Made by a program: the position numbers and the translations under genes. This document shows positions 1-9,122 of a stretch of DNA of 47,341 bases, one piece after another. Origin of the DNA: Insolitispirillum peregrinum (lineage in GTDB: Bacteria > Pseudomonadota > Alphaproteobacteria > Rhodospirillales > Rhodospirillaceae); assembly GCF_900156605.1 (NCBI RefSeq), contig NZ_FTOA01000013.1:1-47341 (forward strand), given 5' to 3'. Below the pieces are notes generated by a model. That model made no database searches. It was given only the letters and a program-made list of their open reading frames with translations, and was not told the DNA's origin. Every line of letters starts with the position of its first letter. The stretch's first letter is position 1.

Positions 1-476
1 TCCCGGCGTTTTCAGCGTCGTTGCCGTCGCGTCGTCGTCGGTGGAGCAGGTTCTATCCCCCCAGCCGCTAACCGTCAACTCCCTTTTTCAAAAAAAGTGT
101 CATCGAACCGTTTTTTCTCTGCAACAGTTAACTGCCATAGGGATATCGCGCGCGAGGGACTGAACCACCCCGGAGCCATTCCATTAAATCGTTCAACCCC
201 CATGACTGGCCCATATTTTTGCCGCATTCCTGCCGAATAACGCCTTGTCCGTCATGATACGATCTGTTCCAGACTGTTTCAGAAACGGGCAGAACGGAGC
301 AATTCGTCTTGATTTTGATAGAAATTACAGACGAATGGATGGTTGACTTAAAGCAATATGTCTTTCATCCTCCGTCCATCGCACGTTTTTGTAGGGATCA
401 CTCGCCGTCATCGTTACCCCGATGATGCTGCGGGAGGCTTTTGGTGCTTGTCTTCGCAAGGGGGAGCAGTCCATAC
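1..476. other. Intergenic region upstream of the M23 peptidase gene
   Basis: No convincing gene is seen. The first ~240 bases are open in one plus frame, but the translation has no start and unnatural composition. The region is more AT-rich than the surrounding genes and presumably holds the promoter and leader of the downstream peptidase gene. A TTGACT hexamer at 343-348 could be a -35 box, but no good -10 box lies at the right distance. Confidence 0.4.
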
Positions 477-1940
477 ATGGGATACAAGAAACCGCTTCTG
501 TTCGCTGGCTTGGGCATGCTGGCCGGTGCGGCATCCGTAGCCCTGTTGACTGCCTTGATGCCGTCCGGCCCCGAAGAGAGCCTGGCGCAGCAGGCGATGG
601 ACTCGATGGAGCTGTCAGCCTCGGCGGTTCATACTCCGTCCTCTTTTGCATCGGTCCCGGCAACGGCGGATAATGCCGTCATCACCAGCCCGCGCAGCGC
701 CAGCCGTCCATCGGCCGTGCCACGGCAACCAGCCAACGGCGTGCAGCTTGCCTCCCTCGGCCCCACCGAGCAGATTCCGGGCCTTCATCAGGAAACCATC
801 AAGGTTCAGCGCGGCGATACCCTGCTGGGCATGCTGGTCGAGGCCGGGGTCAATTCCCAGGAAGCCCACGACTCGATCGCTGCCATGAAGCAGGTCTATA
901 ACCCGCGTGACCTGCGGCCAGGCGACGAAATCACCCTGACCTTCCTGTCCGGCCCGCAGGACCGCGAGTTCTATGGATTCTCGCTCGAAGCCGATCCGGT
1001 GCGCACCGTTTATACCGCCAAGGAAAACGAGGGCGGTTTTTCGGCCAACGAGCTAAAGGCCAAGCTGTCGGAACAGACCTTCCGCTTTGAAGGCAAGATT
1101 CACTCCAGCCTGTTCCTCGCCGCCACCCGTCAGGGCGTTCCGCTGGATGCGCTGCAAGAGCTGATCAAGATCTTTTCCTATGACGTCGACTTCCAGCGCG
1201 ACATTCAGGACGGCGACAGCTTCCAGATCCTGTTCAAGCAAAAGGCAACGCCGGATGGCCAGCCGGTGGGCGATGCCTACCTGCAATTTGCCTCACTGAC
1301 CCTGTCCGGCAAGGTGTTTGCCCTCTATCGCTTTGAAGACGCCGATGGCTCGGTTGATTACTACAACGAAAAGGGCCAGAACGTTCGCAAGGCCCTGCTG
1401 CGCACCCCGATCAACGGCGCCCGCCTGTCGTCCGGGTTCGGTATGCGCACCCACCCGGTGCTGGGCTATTCCAAAATGCACAAGGGCGTCGACTTTGCCG
1501 CCCCCACCGGCACCCCGATCTATGCCGCCGGTGACGCCACGGTCGAAGTGGCCGGGCCGTTCAGCAGCTATGGCAACTATGTCCGCCTGCGCCATACCAG
1601 CGACTACGCCACTGCCTATGGCCACATGAATGCCGTTGCCAAGGGCCTGAAGCCCGGCATGCGCGTCCGTCAGGGCGATGTGATCGGCTATGTCGGCAGC
1701 ACTGGCCGCGCCACCGGCCCCCACCTGCACTATGAAATCCTGAAGGGTGGCTCTCAGGTTAACCCGATCGGTGTCCGCTTCCCCTCTGGCCGGACGCTGG
1801 CCGGCAAGGATCTGAAAAACTTCCTCGCCTCGCGCAAAAAGATGGAAGACACCTACGCCGCCCTGCCGGTCAGCAGCCGCAACAATCTGGCGCTCAGTCA
1901 GAACAGCGACTCGCAGGACGAACAGGAAAACGTCGAATAA
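477..1940 (+). CDS. Membrane-anchored LysM-like/M23 (LytM) family metallopeptidase
   Basis: Probable envelope endopeptidase, or activator of one, acting on peptidoglycan. The 487-residue product starts with a short charged segment and one hydrophobic helix (residues ~5-25), so it is likely exported or inner-membrane anchored. A LysM/OapA-like segment follows at ~105-155 (VQRGDTL...YNPRDLRPGDEI). The C-terminal M23 domain (~310-430) keeps zinc-site motifs: the HP of RTHPVLGY, HKGVD (H335, D339) and HLH (H416, H418), so it should be catalytically active. I chose ATG 477 over an upstream TTG at 441 because AGGGGGA sits about 11 bases before it and the hydrophobic helix follows directly. A strong hairpin terminator follows the stop. 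Confidence 0.9.
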   Translation: MGYKKPLLFAGLGMLAGAASVALLTALMPSGPEESLAQQAMDSMELSASAVHTPSSFASVPATADNAVITSPRSASRPSAVPRQPANGVQLASLGPTEQIPGLHQETIKVQRGDTLLGMLVEAGVNSQEAHDSIAAMKQVYNPRDLRPGDEITLTFLSGPQDREFYGFSLEADPVRTVYTAKENEGGFSANELKAKLSEQTFRFEGKIHSSLFLAATRQGVPLDALQELIKIFSYDVDFQRDIQDGDSFQILFKQKATPDGQPVGDAYLQFASLTLSGKVFALYRFEDADGSVDYYNEKGQNVRKALLRTPINGARLSSGFGMRTHPVLGYSKMHKGVDFAAPTGTPIYAAGDATVEVAGPFSSYGNYVRLRHTSDYATAYGHMNAVAKGLKPGMRVRQGDVIGYVGSTGRATGPHLHYEILKGGSQVNPIGVRFPSGRTLAGKDLKNFLASRKKMEDTYAALPVSSRNNLALSQNSDSQDEQENVE

Positions 1941-1941
1941 G

Positions 1942-1977
1942 AAAACCGGGGCAGACACATTCTGCCCCGGTTTTTTT
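1942..1977. terminator. Bidirectional Rho-independent terminator
   Basis: An AAAACCGGGGCAGA arm pairs with TCTGCCCCGGTTTT around a 5-base loop, with a T7 run on the plus side and an A run on the minus side. It lies between the convergent M23 and DciA-like genes and overlaps the DciA stop codon (1976-1978), so it can serve both. Confidence 0.9.
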
Positions 1978-2476
1978 ACGTCTCTTTCTTTTGCCGCCCG
2001 CGCATCGACCGCCCCAACGACAGCAGGGCCTCTTTCAGGTCGGGGTCGGCAATTCCGGCCACCGTCGCCTGCAAATCCTGCTCTTCCGCCGAGGACAGGA
2101 GCCGCATCTCCGGCCCCTTGTTGGCCCGGCGGGGCGGCAGCGGGGCCTGAATGATCTTCATCCGGCTGAGAGCCGCATAATTATAAAAGCGATTCACCCG
2201 CTCGATGATCCGGGGGGCTTCGTGTTGCAGCATGGTCGCCGCCGGGCCGCTGCCCACCCGGATGGTCAATTCACCATTGTCGCGCTTGTCGCGGGGAAAG
2301 CGCACACTTTCCGGCTGCGACAAAGCCGCCAGTGTCGGCCCGACAATCGCCGCCCAATGGCGCACCAGATCACCTTCGGCCAGACCGCGCTTGCCCAATA
2401 GCGGACGGGTTAGTTTGTCGGTGACCGCACCAACCGCTTTCAGGCCGTTACTGGGGCGACGTTCCTGCTGTGACAT
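1976..2476 (-). CDS. DUF721/DciA-like protein
   Basis: 166-residue protein of the DUF721 family. In many bacteria this family includes DciA, which loads or interacts with the replicative helicase DnaB. Whether this alphaproteobacterial member does so is inference. Visible family features are the N-terminal LLGKRGLAEGDLVRHW-type segment, a WAAIVGP core and a conserved basic/hydrophobic stretch near residue 90. I chose ATG 2476 over an in-frame ATG at 2521 because AGGAG lies 8 bases upstream. The gene is divergent from mutY with about 90 bases between starts, so the two may share a promoter region. Confidence 0.8.
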   Translation of the reverse strand: MSQQERRPSNGLKAVGAVTDKLTRPLLGKRGLAEGDLVRHWAAIVGPTLAALSQPESVRFPRDKRDNGELTIRVGSGPAATMLQHEAPRIIERVNRFYNYAALSRMKIIQAPLPPRRANKGPEMRLLSSAEEQDLQATVAGIADPDLKEALLSLGRSMRGRQKKET

Positions 2477-2565
2477 CCGGGCTGCTCCTGTGGCATGAGA
2501 GGGCTTGTGTTTTTGCCGCACCTCGGCCTTGATACCAGCTCAGTTTATACCGGGTCGAAAAACCG

Positions 2566-3621
2566 ATGGAAGCAGATCGTCTCAGCCGCACCTTGCTCGC
2601 ATGGTACGACGCCGAAGCCCGCCGCCTGCCGTGGCGTTCACCGCCCGGAGTCTACGCCGACCCTTACCATGTCTGGCTGTCGGAAGTGATGCTGCAACAA
2701 ACCACCGTTGCCGCCGTCATCCCCTATTTCCGCAAGTTTCTCGACCGCTGGCCAACCGTGCTGGACCTTGCCGCCGCAGACTCCGAAGAGGTGATGGCTG
2801 CCTGGGCCGGGCTAGGCTACTACGCCCGTGCCCGCAACCTGCTGAAATGCGCCCAGCATGTGGCCAGCGTTCTGGGCGGGCGCTTTCCCGACACCGAAGA
2901 CGGCCTGCGCAGCCTGCCCGGCATCGGCGATTACACCGCTGCCGCCATTGCCTCGATTGCCTTTGGCCGGGCAACGGTGGTGGTTGATGGCAATGTCGAA
3001 CGGGTAATGGCCCGGCTGTTTGCCGAACAAGCCCCCCTGCCCGGCGTCAAACCCCGCCTGAAGCAGCGGGCGGCGCAGTTGGCACCGCAGGAACGGTGCG
3101 GAGACTATTCTCAGGCGTTGATGGACCTGGGGGCCACCCTGTGCACCCCGCGCAACCCGGCCTGTGGCCTGTGCCCGTGGGTGCGCGACTGTCAGGGCCG
3201 CCTGCAGGGCATTGCCGCCGACCTGCCCGCCCGCACCCCCAAGGCCGAAAAGCCGACCCGCCACGGGCTGGCGTTCTGGATTGCCCGCTGGGATGGCTCG
3301 ATCCTGCTGCGCAAGCGGCCTCCGCACGGTCTACTGGGCGGAATGCTGGAAGTCCCCTCGACTCCATGGCGCGACAGCAGCGAAGGCGGAGCATGGACAC
3401 TGGACGAGGCCAGCAAACACGCCCCGCTATCCTGTAGCTGGCACCCGGTCCGCGGCACGGTGCGCCACACCTTCACCCACTTTCATCTTGAAATGACAGT
3501 GGTGACCGGAATCGCCCGGGGCGGCGAACCACCCGCCAGCCGCTGGGTCAGCCCGGAGTCGCTGGGCGAACAGGCCTTGCCAACCATCATGCGCAAGATT
3601 GTCCGCCACGCGATGCTTTAA
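2566..3621 (+). CDS. mutY: A/G-specific adenine DNA glycosylase MutY
   Basis: Removes adenine mispaired with 8-oxoguanine in base excision repair. The HhH-GPD fold covers residues ~25-200, with the catalytic glutamate in WLSEVMLQQT (E40), the helix-hairpin-helix LPGIGDYTAAAI and the catalytic aspartate in VVVDGNVERV (D141). The 4Fe-4S cluster ligands are all present as C193-x6-C200-x2-C203-x5-C209. A Nudix-like C-terminal domain (~225-345), used in MutY for 8-oxoG recognition, follows. The length of 351 residues is normal. A dispersed repeat begins about 50 bases after the stop. Confidence 0.96.
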   Translation: MEADRLSRTLLAWYDAEARRLPWRSPPGVYADPYHVWLSEVMLQQTTVAAVIPYFRKFLDRWPTVLDLAAADSEEVMAAWAGLGYYARARNLLKCAQHVASVLGGRFPDTEDGLRSLPGIGDYTAAAIASIAFGRATVVVDGNVERVMARLFAEQAPLPGVKPRLKQRAAQLAPQERCGDYSQALMDLGATLCTPRNPACGLCPWVRDCQGRLQGIAADLPARTPKAEKPTRHGLAFWIARWDGSILLRKRPPHGLLGGMLEVPSTPWRDSSEGGAWTLDEASKHAPLSCSWHPVRGTVRHTFTHFHLEMTVVTGIARGGEPPASRWVSPESLGEQALPTIMRKIVRHAML

Positions 3622-3674
3622 AGCAGATCCCAAGCAGATGGATACGCCTGCGACGACGTATTTGCTGGAATGCA

Positions 3675-3966
3675 AGAGCATTGTGCGAAAAGTGGGAATC
3701 GATTTTCGCAAAAATAATGCGACAAAACAAAAAGTTAGAGCAGCGTGCCTGCGTCCGGTCACAGTACACGACAGTAGGAAAACAAGGACGTGGAGCGCTG
3801 CTCCACACCTCGCTGGGGCCTGGAGGCCCCAGGCCCCATTAATTTGATATTGAAAGAAAAAATGGGGGTTTGGAGGCATCGCACCCAAACGAGCATGGGC
3901 GGTAGCCCACTTTTGTTTCCCTGCTGTCGTGTACTGTGGCGTCCGATTTAACGCACGCTGCTCTAA
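3675..3966. repeat. Dispersed palindromic intergenic repeat, copy 1 (interrupted)
   Basis: Two-part element. The first hairpin has arms GCATT/AATGC and TGCGAAAA/TTTTCGCA (3677-3720). After an A-rich linker comes a second palindrome whose left arm, AGAGCAGCGTGC (3737-3748), pairs with GCACGCTGCTCT (3953-3964). The second palindrome is split by a 179-bp insertion at 3760-3938. Without it, this copy matches the uninterrupted copies at 28752, 30000 and 36818. The layout resembles RIME-type mosaic repeats of other alphaproteobacteria; that comparison is from memory. Confidence 0.8.
3760..3938 (+). mobile_element. MITE-like element, copy 1 (179 bp)
   Basis: Perfect 15-base terminal inverted repeats (CACAGTACACGACAG at 3760-3774 and its complement at 3924-3938) bound a non-coding, highly structured interior with a GTGGAGCGCTGCTCCAC palindrome near 3789-3805. 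It is flanked by a 9-base near-duplication, GCGTCCGGT (3751-3759) and GCGTCCGAT (3939-3947), 8 of 9 identical, as left by transposition. No transposase is encoded, so it must have been moved in trans. A clearly related copy lies in opposite orientation at 5253-5419. Confidence 0.8.
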
Positions 3967-3992
3967 GGCCCCGACGAGGTGTGGAGCAGCCC
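3965..3992 (-). mobile_element. Fragment of the MITE-like element
   Basis: AAGGCCCCGACGAGGTGTGG plus the following bases (3965-3990) match 25 of 26 positions of the interior of the copy at 5253-5419 (there 5369-5394). Neither terminal repeat is present. It lies between repeat copy 1 and the stop codon of the MFS gene and is presumably a remnant of an older insertion. Confidence 0.6.
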
Positions 3993-4000
3993 TCCCTGCC

Positions 4001-5185
4001 CTAAGATTCGGCAGGAGCAGGGGCCACCAGACGCGGGGCCGCCATCAGCAGGATGACCGCCACCACGGCCACCAGCGCCATCATGCCGCCATTCAGCCAG
4101 CTCCAGCCGCCTCCGGCCACCGCCACTGCGGCAGCCAGCGAGGCGACCGCCGCCGAGGCGCTGGAGGTCAGCTCCATCAGTCCCTGCGCCGCCGGGCGTT
4201 CCTGCGAATCATGCCCCCGCCCGAGCAAGGTCGTCCCGGCCACCAGCATCACGTTCCACCCCGCCCCCAGCAGCAGCGAACTGACCGCAAAGGCCTCCAG
4301 CGAGCCATTGATCAGGGCGACTCCGCCACTGACCAACAACAACACCGCTCCCAGCAGCAGAATCTTTTGCGACCCCAGCCGGTCCACCAGCCAGCCACTG
4401 ACCAGCGCCGGAAGAAACATACCAAGAACATGGCCCTGTACCACCCACGAGGCTTCGCCGGTGGAGTGACCACAGACCACCATTGAGACCGGGGTGGCAT
4501 TCATCACCAGAATCATCATCCCGTGACCACAGGCCGTCGCCAGCACCGCCGCCCGGATGGCGGGCCGTTGCAGCAACACCCTCATCATCGCCAGCGAGAC
4601 ATCGGGCCGGGGCTGGGCGACTCCACGCGGCAAACCGGCCAGCACCACCATCGCCGCCACAGCCAACACCGACAGCATCAGATAGGCCCCGATAAACGGC
4701 ACTGGCAGAATTTCCCGACTGAGCGAGGCCAGCACCGGCCCGACCACCGCCGCCGCAATGCCCCCGGCCAGCACCAGCGAGGCCGCCCGCCCCTTGCCTT
4801 CGGGCGGAGCCGACTCCAGCGCGGCATAGCGATAACTCATCGCCGTTCCCTGATACACACCAAGGAACATCGATCCGAGACAGAACAGCGCAAAGCTCGA
4901 CATCTGCACCCCGGCGGCATAGCTCAGCCCGCCCATCACTCCACTGGCCGCCCCGGCGATGAACACCGCCCGCCGCCCGTGCTGCGCCATCTGCCGCGCC
5001 AGAGTGGGGGCCAACACCATATAGGTCAGCACCAGCAGCGCCAGCGGTAACGACGCCAGCCAGACCGCCGGGGCCAACTGCCGCCCGACCACCAGCGTCA
5101 GGGTGATTCCAACAATGGAGCAGGACCAATAGAGAGCCTGCGCCACCGCAAGCCGCAGCAGCGGCGGTGACGTGAGAAACGACAT
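4001..5185 (-). CDS. MFS transporter
   Basis: 394-residue, strongly hydrophobic protein with about 12 predicted membrane helices in two halves, separated by a central basic loop near residue 205. A DRLGSQKI segment in the second half resembles the MFS loop motif. The inner-membrane substrate cannot be read from the sequence; small-molecule or drug efflux is a guess from the family. A GlxA-type regulator lies upstream on the same strand, but the two are separated by a palindromic repeat carrying a MITE. A related MITE in opposite orientation lies beyond the 3' end, so this gene is flanked on both sides. Confidence 0.85.
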   Translation of the reverse strand: MSFLTSPPLLRLAVAQALYWSCSIVGITLTLVVGRQLAPAVWLASLPLALLVLTYMVLAPTLARQMAQHGRRAVFIAGAASGVMGGLSYAAGVQMSSFALFCLGSMFLGVYQGTAMSYRYAALESAPPEGKGRAASLVLAGGIAAAVVGPVLASLSREILPVPFIGAYLMLSVLAVAAMVVLAGLPRGVAQPRPDVSLAMMRVLLQRPAIRAAVLATACGHGMMILVMNATPVSMVVCGHSTGEASWVVQGHVLGMFLPALVSGWLVDRLGSQKILLLGAVLLLVSGGVALINGSLEAFAVSSLLLGAGWNVMLVAGTTLLGRGHDSQERPAAQGLMELTSSASAAVASLAAAVAVAGGGWSWLNGGMMALVAVVAVILLMAAPRLVAPAPAES

Positions 5186-5224
5186 CGCGATATCCTCGCC
5201 CGAAGATGAAAAGAAGACAGAAGG

Positions 5225-5444
5225 CTAGAGCCGTGAGCCCTGGATGTGACTCCACGGCACACGACAGTTGGCGGAATCAGTGCGGGCTACCGCCCGAACC
5301 CATTTGGTGGCGATGCCCCCAAACCCCCATTTTTCTTTAAAAATCAAATCAATGGGGTCCGGGGCCTCAAGGCCCCGGCGAGGTGTGGAGCAGCGCTCCA
5401 TAATCTTTTGTGTACTGTGATGTGACTCATGCTCACTGCTCTAG
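5225..5444. repeat. Dispersed palindromic intergenic repeat, copy 2 (half element, interrupted)
   Basis: CTAGAGCCGTGAGC (5225-5238) and GCTCACTGCTCTAG (5431-5444) form imperfect palindrome arms matching the outer end of copy 3 (28844-28857). The second hairpin unit seen in other copies is missing. A 167-bp MITE with its 9-base duplication sits between the arms; without it the arms would be separated by a short loop. The CTAG at the right end supplies the stop codon of the GlxA-type gene. Confidence 0.7.
5253..5419 (-). mobile_element. MITE-like element, copy 2 (167 bp)
   Basis: Same element as at 3760-3938 but in opposite orientation. The terminal repeats are less perfect, 11 of 15 positions matching (CACGGCACACGACAG at 5253-5267; complement of CACAGTACACAAAAG at 5405-5419). 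A perfect 9-base target duplication, ATGTGACTC, occurs at 5244-5252 and 5420-5428. The interior shares the GGAGCGCTGCTCC palindrome, the GGGGCC palindrome, an A/T-rich centre and a GGGCGGTAGCCC hairpin with copy 1. No coding capacity. Confidence 0.82.
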
Positions 5445-6451
5445 CCCGCGCGGGACAACCCGAAGCGGGCGGCATAGTCCTGTGGACTGACCCCAAGATG
5501 ACGGTGGAACGCCCGCCGCAGGGTCTCCGGGTGGCCAAAGCCGCAACAGCGGGCCACCATCGCCAGCGAGCTGGTCCCGCTCTGGACCATCTGGCGTGCC
5601 GCCTCGACCCGCAGCCGTTCAAGATAGCGCCCCGGCGACTCGCCCACCTGCTGGGCAAACACCCGCGAGAAGGTGCGCGGGGTCATCCCGGCCTGTTCCG
5701 CCATCTGTTCCAGCGTCAGGGATTGCCCCAGCACCGACGGCAACCATTCCAGCAACCCGGCCAATCGAGGAGCCCGTTCAAGGTCCGGGGCCAGAAAGGC
5801 CGAACACTGCGCCTGTCCGCCGGGACGACGCAGGAACATCACCAGCCGCCGCGCCACCGCCAGCGCCATCGACGGCCCCAAGTCGTCTTCGATCAGCGCC
5901 AGTGCCAGATCAATACCGGCGGTGATGCCCGCCGAGGTAAAGACATGAGCATCATCCTCGGCACCGTGACCATAAGTGTGCAGGCGGTCACTCTGCACCC
6001 GGATCGCCGGATAGCGGCTGGCAAGCTCGCTGGCCCGTGACCAGTGCGTCGTTGCTGGACGGCCATCAAGCACACCGGCTTCGGCGAGGGCAAAGGCTCC
6101 GCTGCACACTGACCCCAAGCGCGGTACCCGGCGTTCCTGCTGCCGCAACCAGTCAAGGAATCCTGCCGTCAGCACCGCCTGATCAATCCCCGGACCACCG
6201 ACCACCAGCACCGTATCGCAGCCATCGGCCAGCGCCGGGTCATCAAAAGCATAATCCACCAGCACCCGCAGCCCTGCCGAGGTGGTGACGGCGCCGTCCT
6301 GCATTCCTGCGGTCAACAGGCGGTAATGGGCTGGCTGCCCTCGCCGGGCCAGTTCTTCGTTGGCGATGGTAAAGGCCTGCATCGGCCCGGCCAGATCCAG
6401 AATCACTGCCTGCGCATACAGAACAAAGACGATTGTGCGTTCCGTGATCAT
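5441..6451 (-). CDS. GlxA-family transcriptional regulator (DJ-1/PfpI plus AraC HTH)
   Basis: 336-residue regulator. Residues ~1-170 form a DJ-1/PfpI-like domain with the nucleophile-elbow-type SVCSGAF (C116), and ~230-330 form a two-helix-turn-helix AraC domain (LTLEQMAEQAGMTPRTFSRVF ... GFGHPETLRRAFHRHLGVSP). Such proteins usually activate catabolic or transport genes; the ligand is unknown. I chose ATG 6451 because the homologous domain begins directly there (TIVFVLYAQAVILDLAGPMQ) and GAGGG lies about 8 bases upstream; the longer open frame to 6691 is basic and unrelated. The stop codon TAG lies inside repeat copy 2. The MFS gene is downstream on the same strand. Confidence 0.88.
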   Translation of the reverse strand: MITERTIVFVLYAQAVILDLAGPMQAFTIANEELARRGQPAHYRLLTAGMQDGAVTTSAGLRVLVDYAFDDPALADGCDTVLVVGGPGIDQAVLTAGFLDWLRQQERRVPRLGSVCSGAFALAEAGVLDGRPATTHWSRASELASRYPAIRVQSDRLHTYGHGAEDDAHVFTSAGITAGIDLALALIEDDLGPSMALAVARRLVMFLRRPGGQAQCSAFLAPDLERAPRLAGLLEWLPSVLGQSLTLEQMAEQAGMTPRTFSRVFAQQVGESPGRYLERLRVEAARQMVQSGTSSLAMVARCCGFGHPETLRRAFHRHLGVSPQDYAARFGLSRAG

Positions 6452-6669
6452 CCTCAGCCCTCGCCTTGCCACCTCGTGCTGTCGGCAGCAGGATCGCAAG
6501 ATCATCTGCTGGCGACAATGACAATCACCCCACGGATTTCGCCACGGATGGTTCTTTCTCCTCAGGATGACCGCGAAATGGTCATGGAATGACCTTATTC
6601 TGCCCCGGAATTGCCCTATCGCGCCGGTAGGATATTTCTTATCACGAGGTTGCAGAAAAGGAGGGTCCG

Positions 6670-7074
6670 ATGCTGTCCTCGGCACCACCATTCCTGAAGC
6701 ATCTTGGCTACAGCACTGTTCTTGCCGTCGTTCTGGCGGCCCAGCCGTTTACCGTTGTCGTCTCGGCCCAGCCCGCCGCACCGGTTCAGCACGGCGTCCC
6801 GCTCAACAGCCTGAATGCCACCGACCTGCCGGAAGAAATCGAGGACCTGCCGGTCCGCACCACCCACGGCATTCTGGTCGGTCACGTCAGCGACGTTCGC
6901 ATGGACCCCAGGTCCACGCAGTTCCGGGTTCAGGCGGTTCAGATCACCGCCGACGATGTCAGCACTGCCGCGCCGCTGTCGTGGTGGGTTGACGCCCAGC
7001 GTATCAGCATCACCCCTGATGCGATCATTCTTGCTTCGCCCGGCGACCAGCAAGCCAGTGCGGTTTCCCGGTAA
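6670..7074 (+). CDS. Exported PRC-barrel-like protein
   Basis: 134-residue protein with an N-terminal signal sequence (hydrophobic residues ~13-30, probable cleavage after VSA near residue 32). The mature part (TTHGILVGHVSDVRMDP...) resembles one PRC-barrel beta unit, as in proteins that sit in or near the periplasm, but the match is weak. Start ATG 6670 has an excellent AGGAGG 5-6 bases upstream. The next gene, 57 bases downstream, encodes a second exported PRC-type protein, so the pair is probably an operon ending at the terminator at 7583. Function unknown. Confidence 0.75.
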   Translation: MLSSAPPFLKHLGYSTVLAVVLAAQPFTVVVSAQPAAPVQHGVPLNSLNATDLPEEIEDLPVRTTHGILVGHVSDVRMDPRSTQFRVQAVQITADDVSTAAPLSWWVDAQRISITPDAIILASPGDQQASAVSR

Positions 7075-7131
7075 ACGTCCGTTGGAAACAGCTACCGCGA
7101 AGCACGACATCCACCACAGGAGAGTCTGATC

Positions 7132-7557
7132 ATGGTCTTTCACCGCTCCCCCCGCCGCACGATCCTGCCGTTTGCCCCGCGCACGGTTGCCCTGGCCTGC
7201 GTCATTGGCCTCGGCTCCCTCAGTCCGGCTTTCGCTCAGGGCATGAACGATGACGATGCCCCTGAAATCTCGCTGCAGGCACCGCCGCCCGCACCCTCAC
7301 TTGATGGCAGTGTGATTGGCAAGCCGGTGTTCAGTCAGGATGGACAGGAAGTCGGCACCGTCCGTGATGTGGTGATGGTCGATGGCCGCGCCCGCGTGCT
7401 GAATATCGGCCATGGCGGCTTTTACGGCTTTGGCGAAAAGAACGCCGAGATTGATGTCAGCCGCGTTTCTGCCGGGTCCGATGCCATCGTGGTTCAGATG
7501 AATGCCGATCAGGTGGCCAGTCTGCCCGATGTCGGCGAGCCGGTCGCGGCGGAGTAA
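7132..7557 (+). CDS. Exported PRC-barrel domain protein
   Basis: 141-residue protein with a signal peptide (residues ~17-35, cleavage near SPAFAQ) and a PRC-barrel domain at ~58-130, with the typical IGKPVFSQDGQEVGTVRDVV strand pattern followed by GHGGFYGFGEKNAEIDVSRV. PRC-barrel proteins of this exported type are common in alphaproteobacteria and little characterised. CAGGAGAG precedes ATG 7132 at good spacing. It is probably co-transcribed with the smaller PRC-like gene upstream, and a strong terminator follows. Confidence 0.82.
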   Translation: MVFHRSPRRTILPFAPRTVALACVIGLGSLSPAFAQGMNDDDAPEISLQAPPPAPSLDGSVIGKPVFSQDGQEVGTVRDVVMVDGRARVLNIGHGGFYGFGEKNAEIDVSRVSAGSDAIVVQMNADQVASLPDVGEPVAAE

Positions 7558-7582
7558 CCTGTTCCCCCGCTGTCGGTCAAAC

Positions 7583-7620
7583 AAAACGGCCCCCGCCAAC
7601 AGGCAGGGGCCGTTCTTTTG
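7583..7620. terminator. Rho-independent terminator
   Basis: An AACGGCCCC-containing arm pairs with GGGGCCGTT around a short loop and is followed by CTTTTG on the plus side; A-rich sequence precedes it. It lies between the convergent PRC-barrel and aminotransferase genes and probably serves mainly the plus-strand pair. Confidence 0.8.
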
Positions 7621-7661
7621 TTAACCCTCAGTCTGCTTCACCGGGAAGCAAACGGAGTCCC

Positions 7662-9122
<1,461 letters not shown>

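Noticed and set aside
1-240. Open plus-strand frame at the left edge
   Set aside because: No start codon in the window, unusual amino acid composition and AT-rich intergenic character.
3760-5419. MFS gene plus flanking MITEs as a composite transposon
   Set aside because: Each MITE has its own different 9-bp duplication, so they inserted separately and the outer ends show no common duplication.
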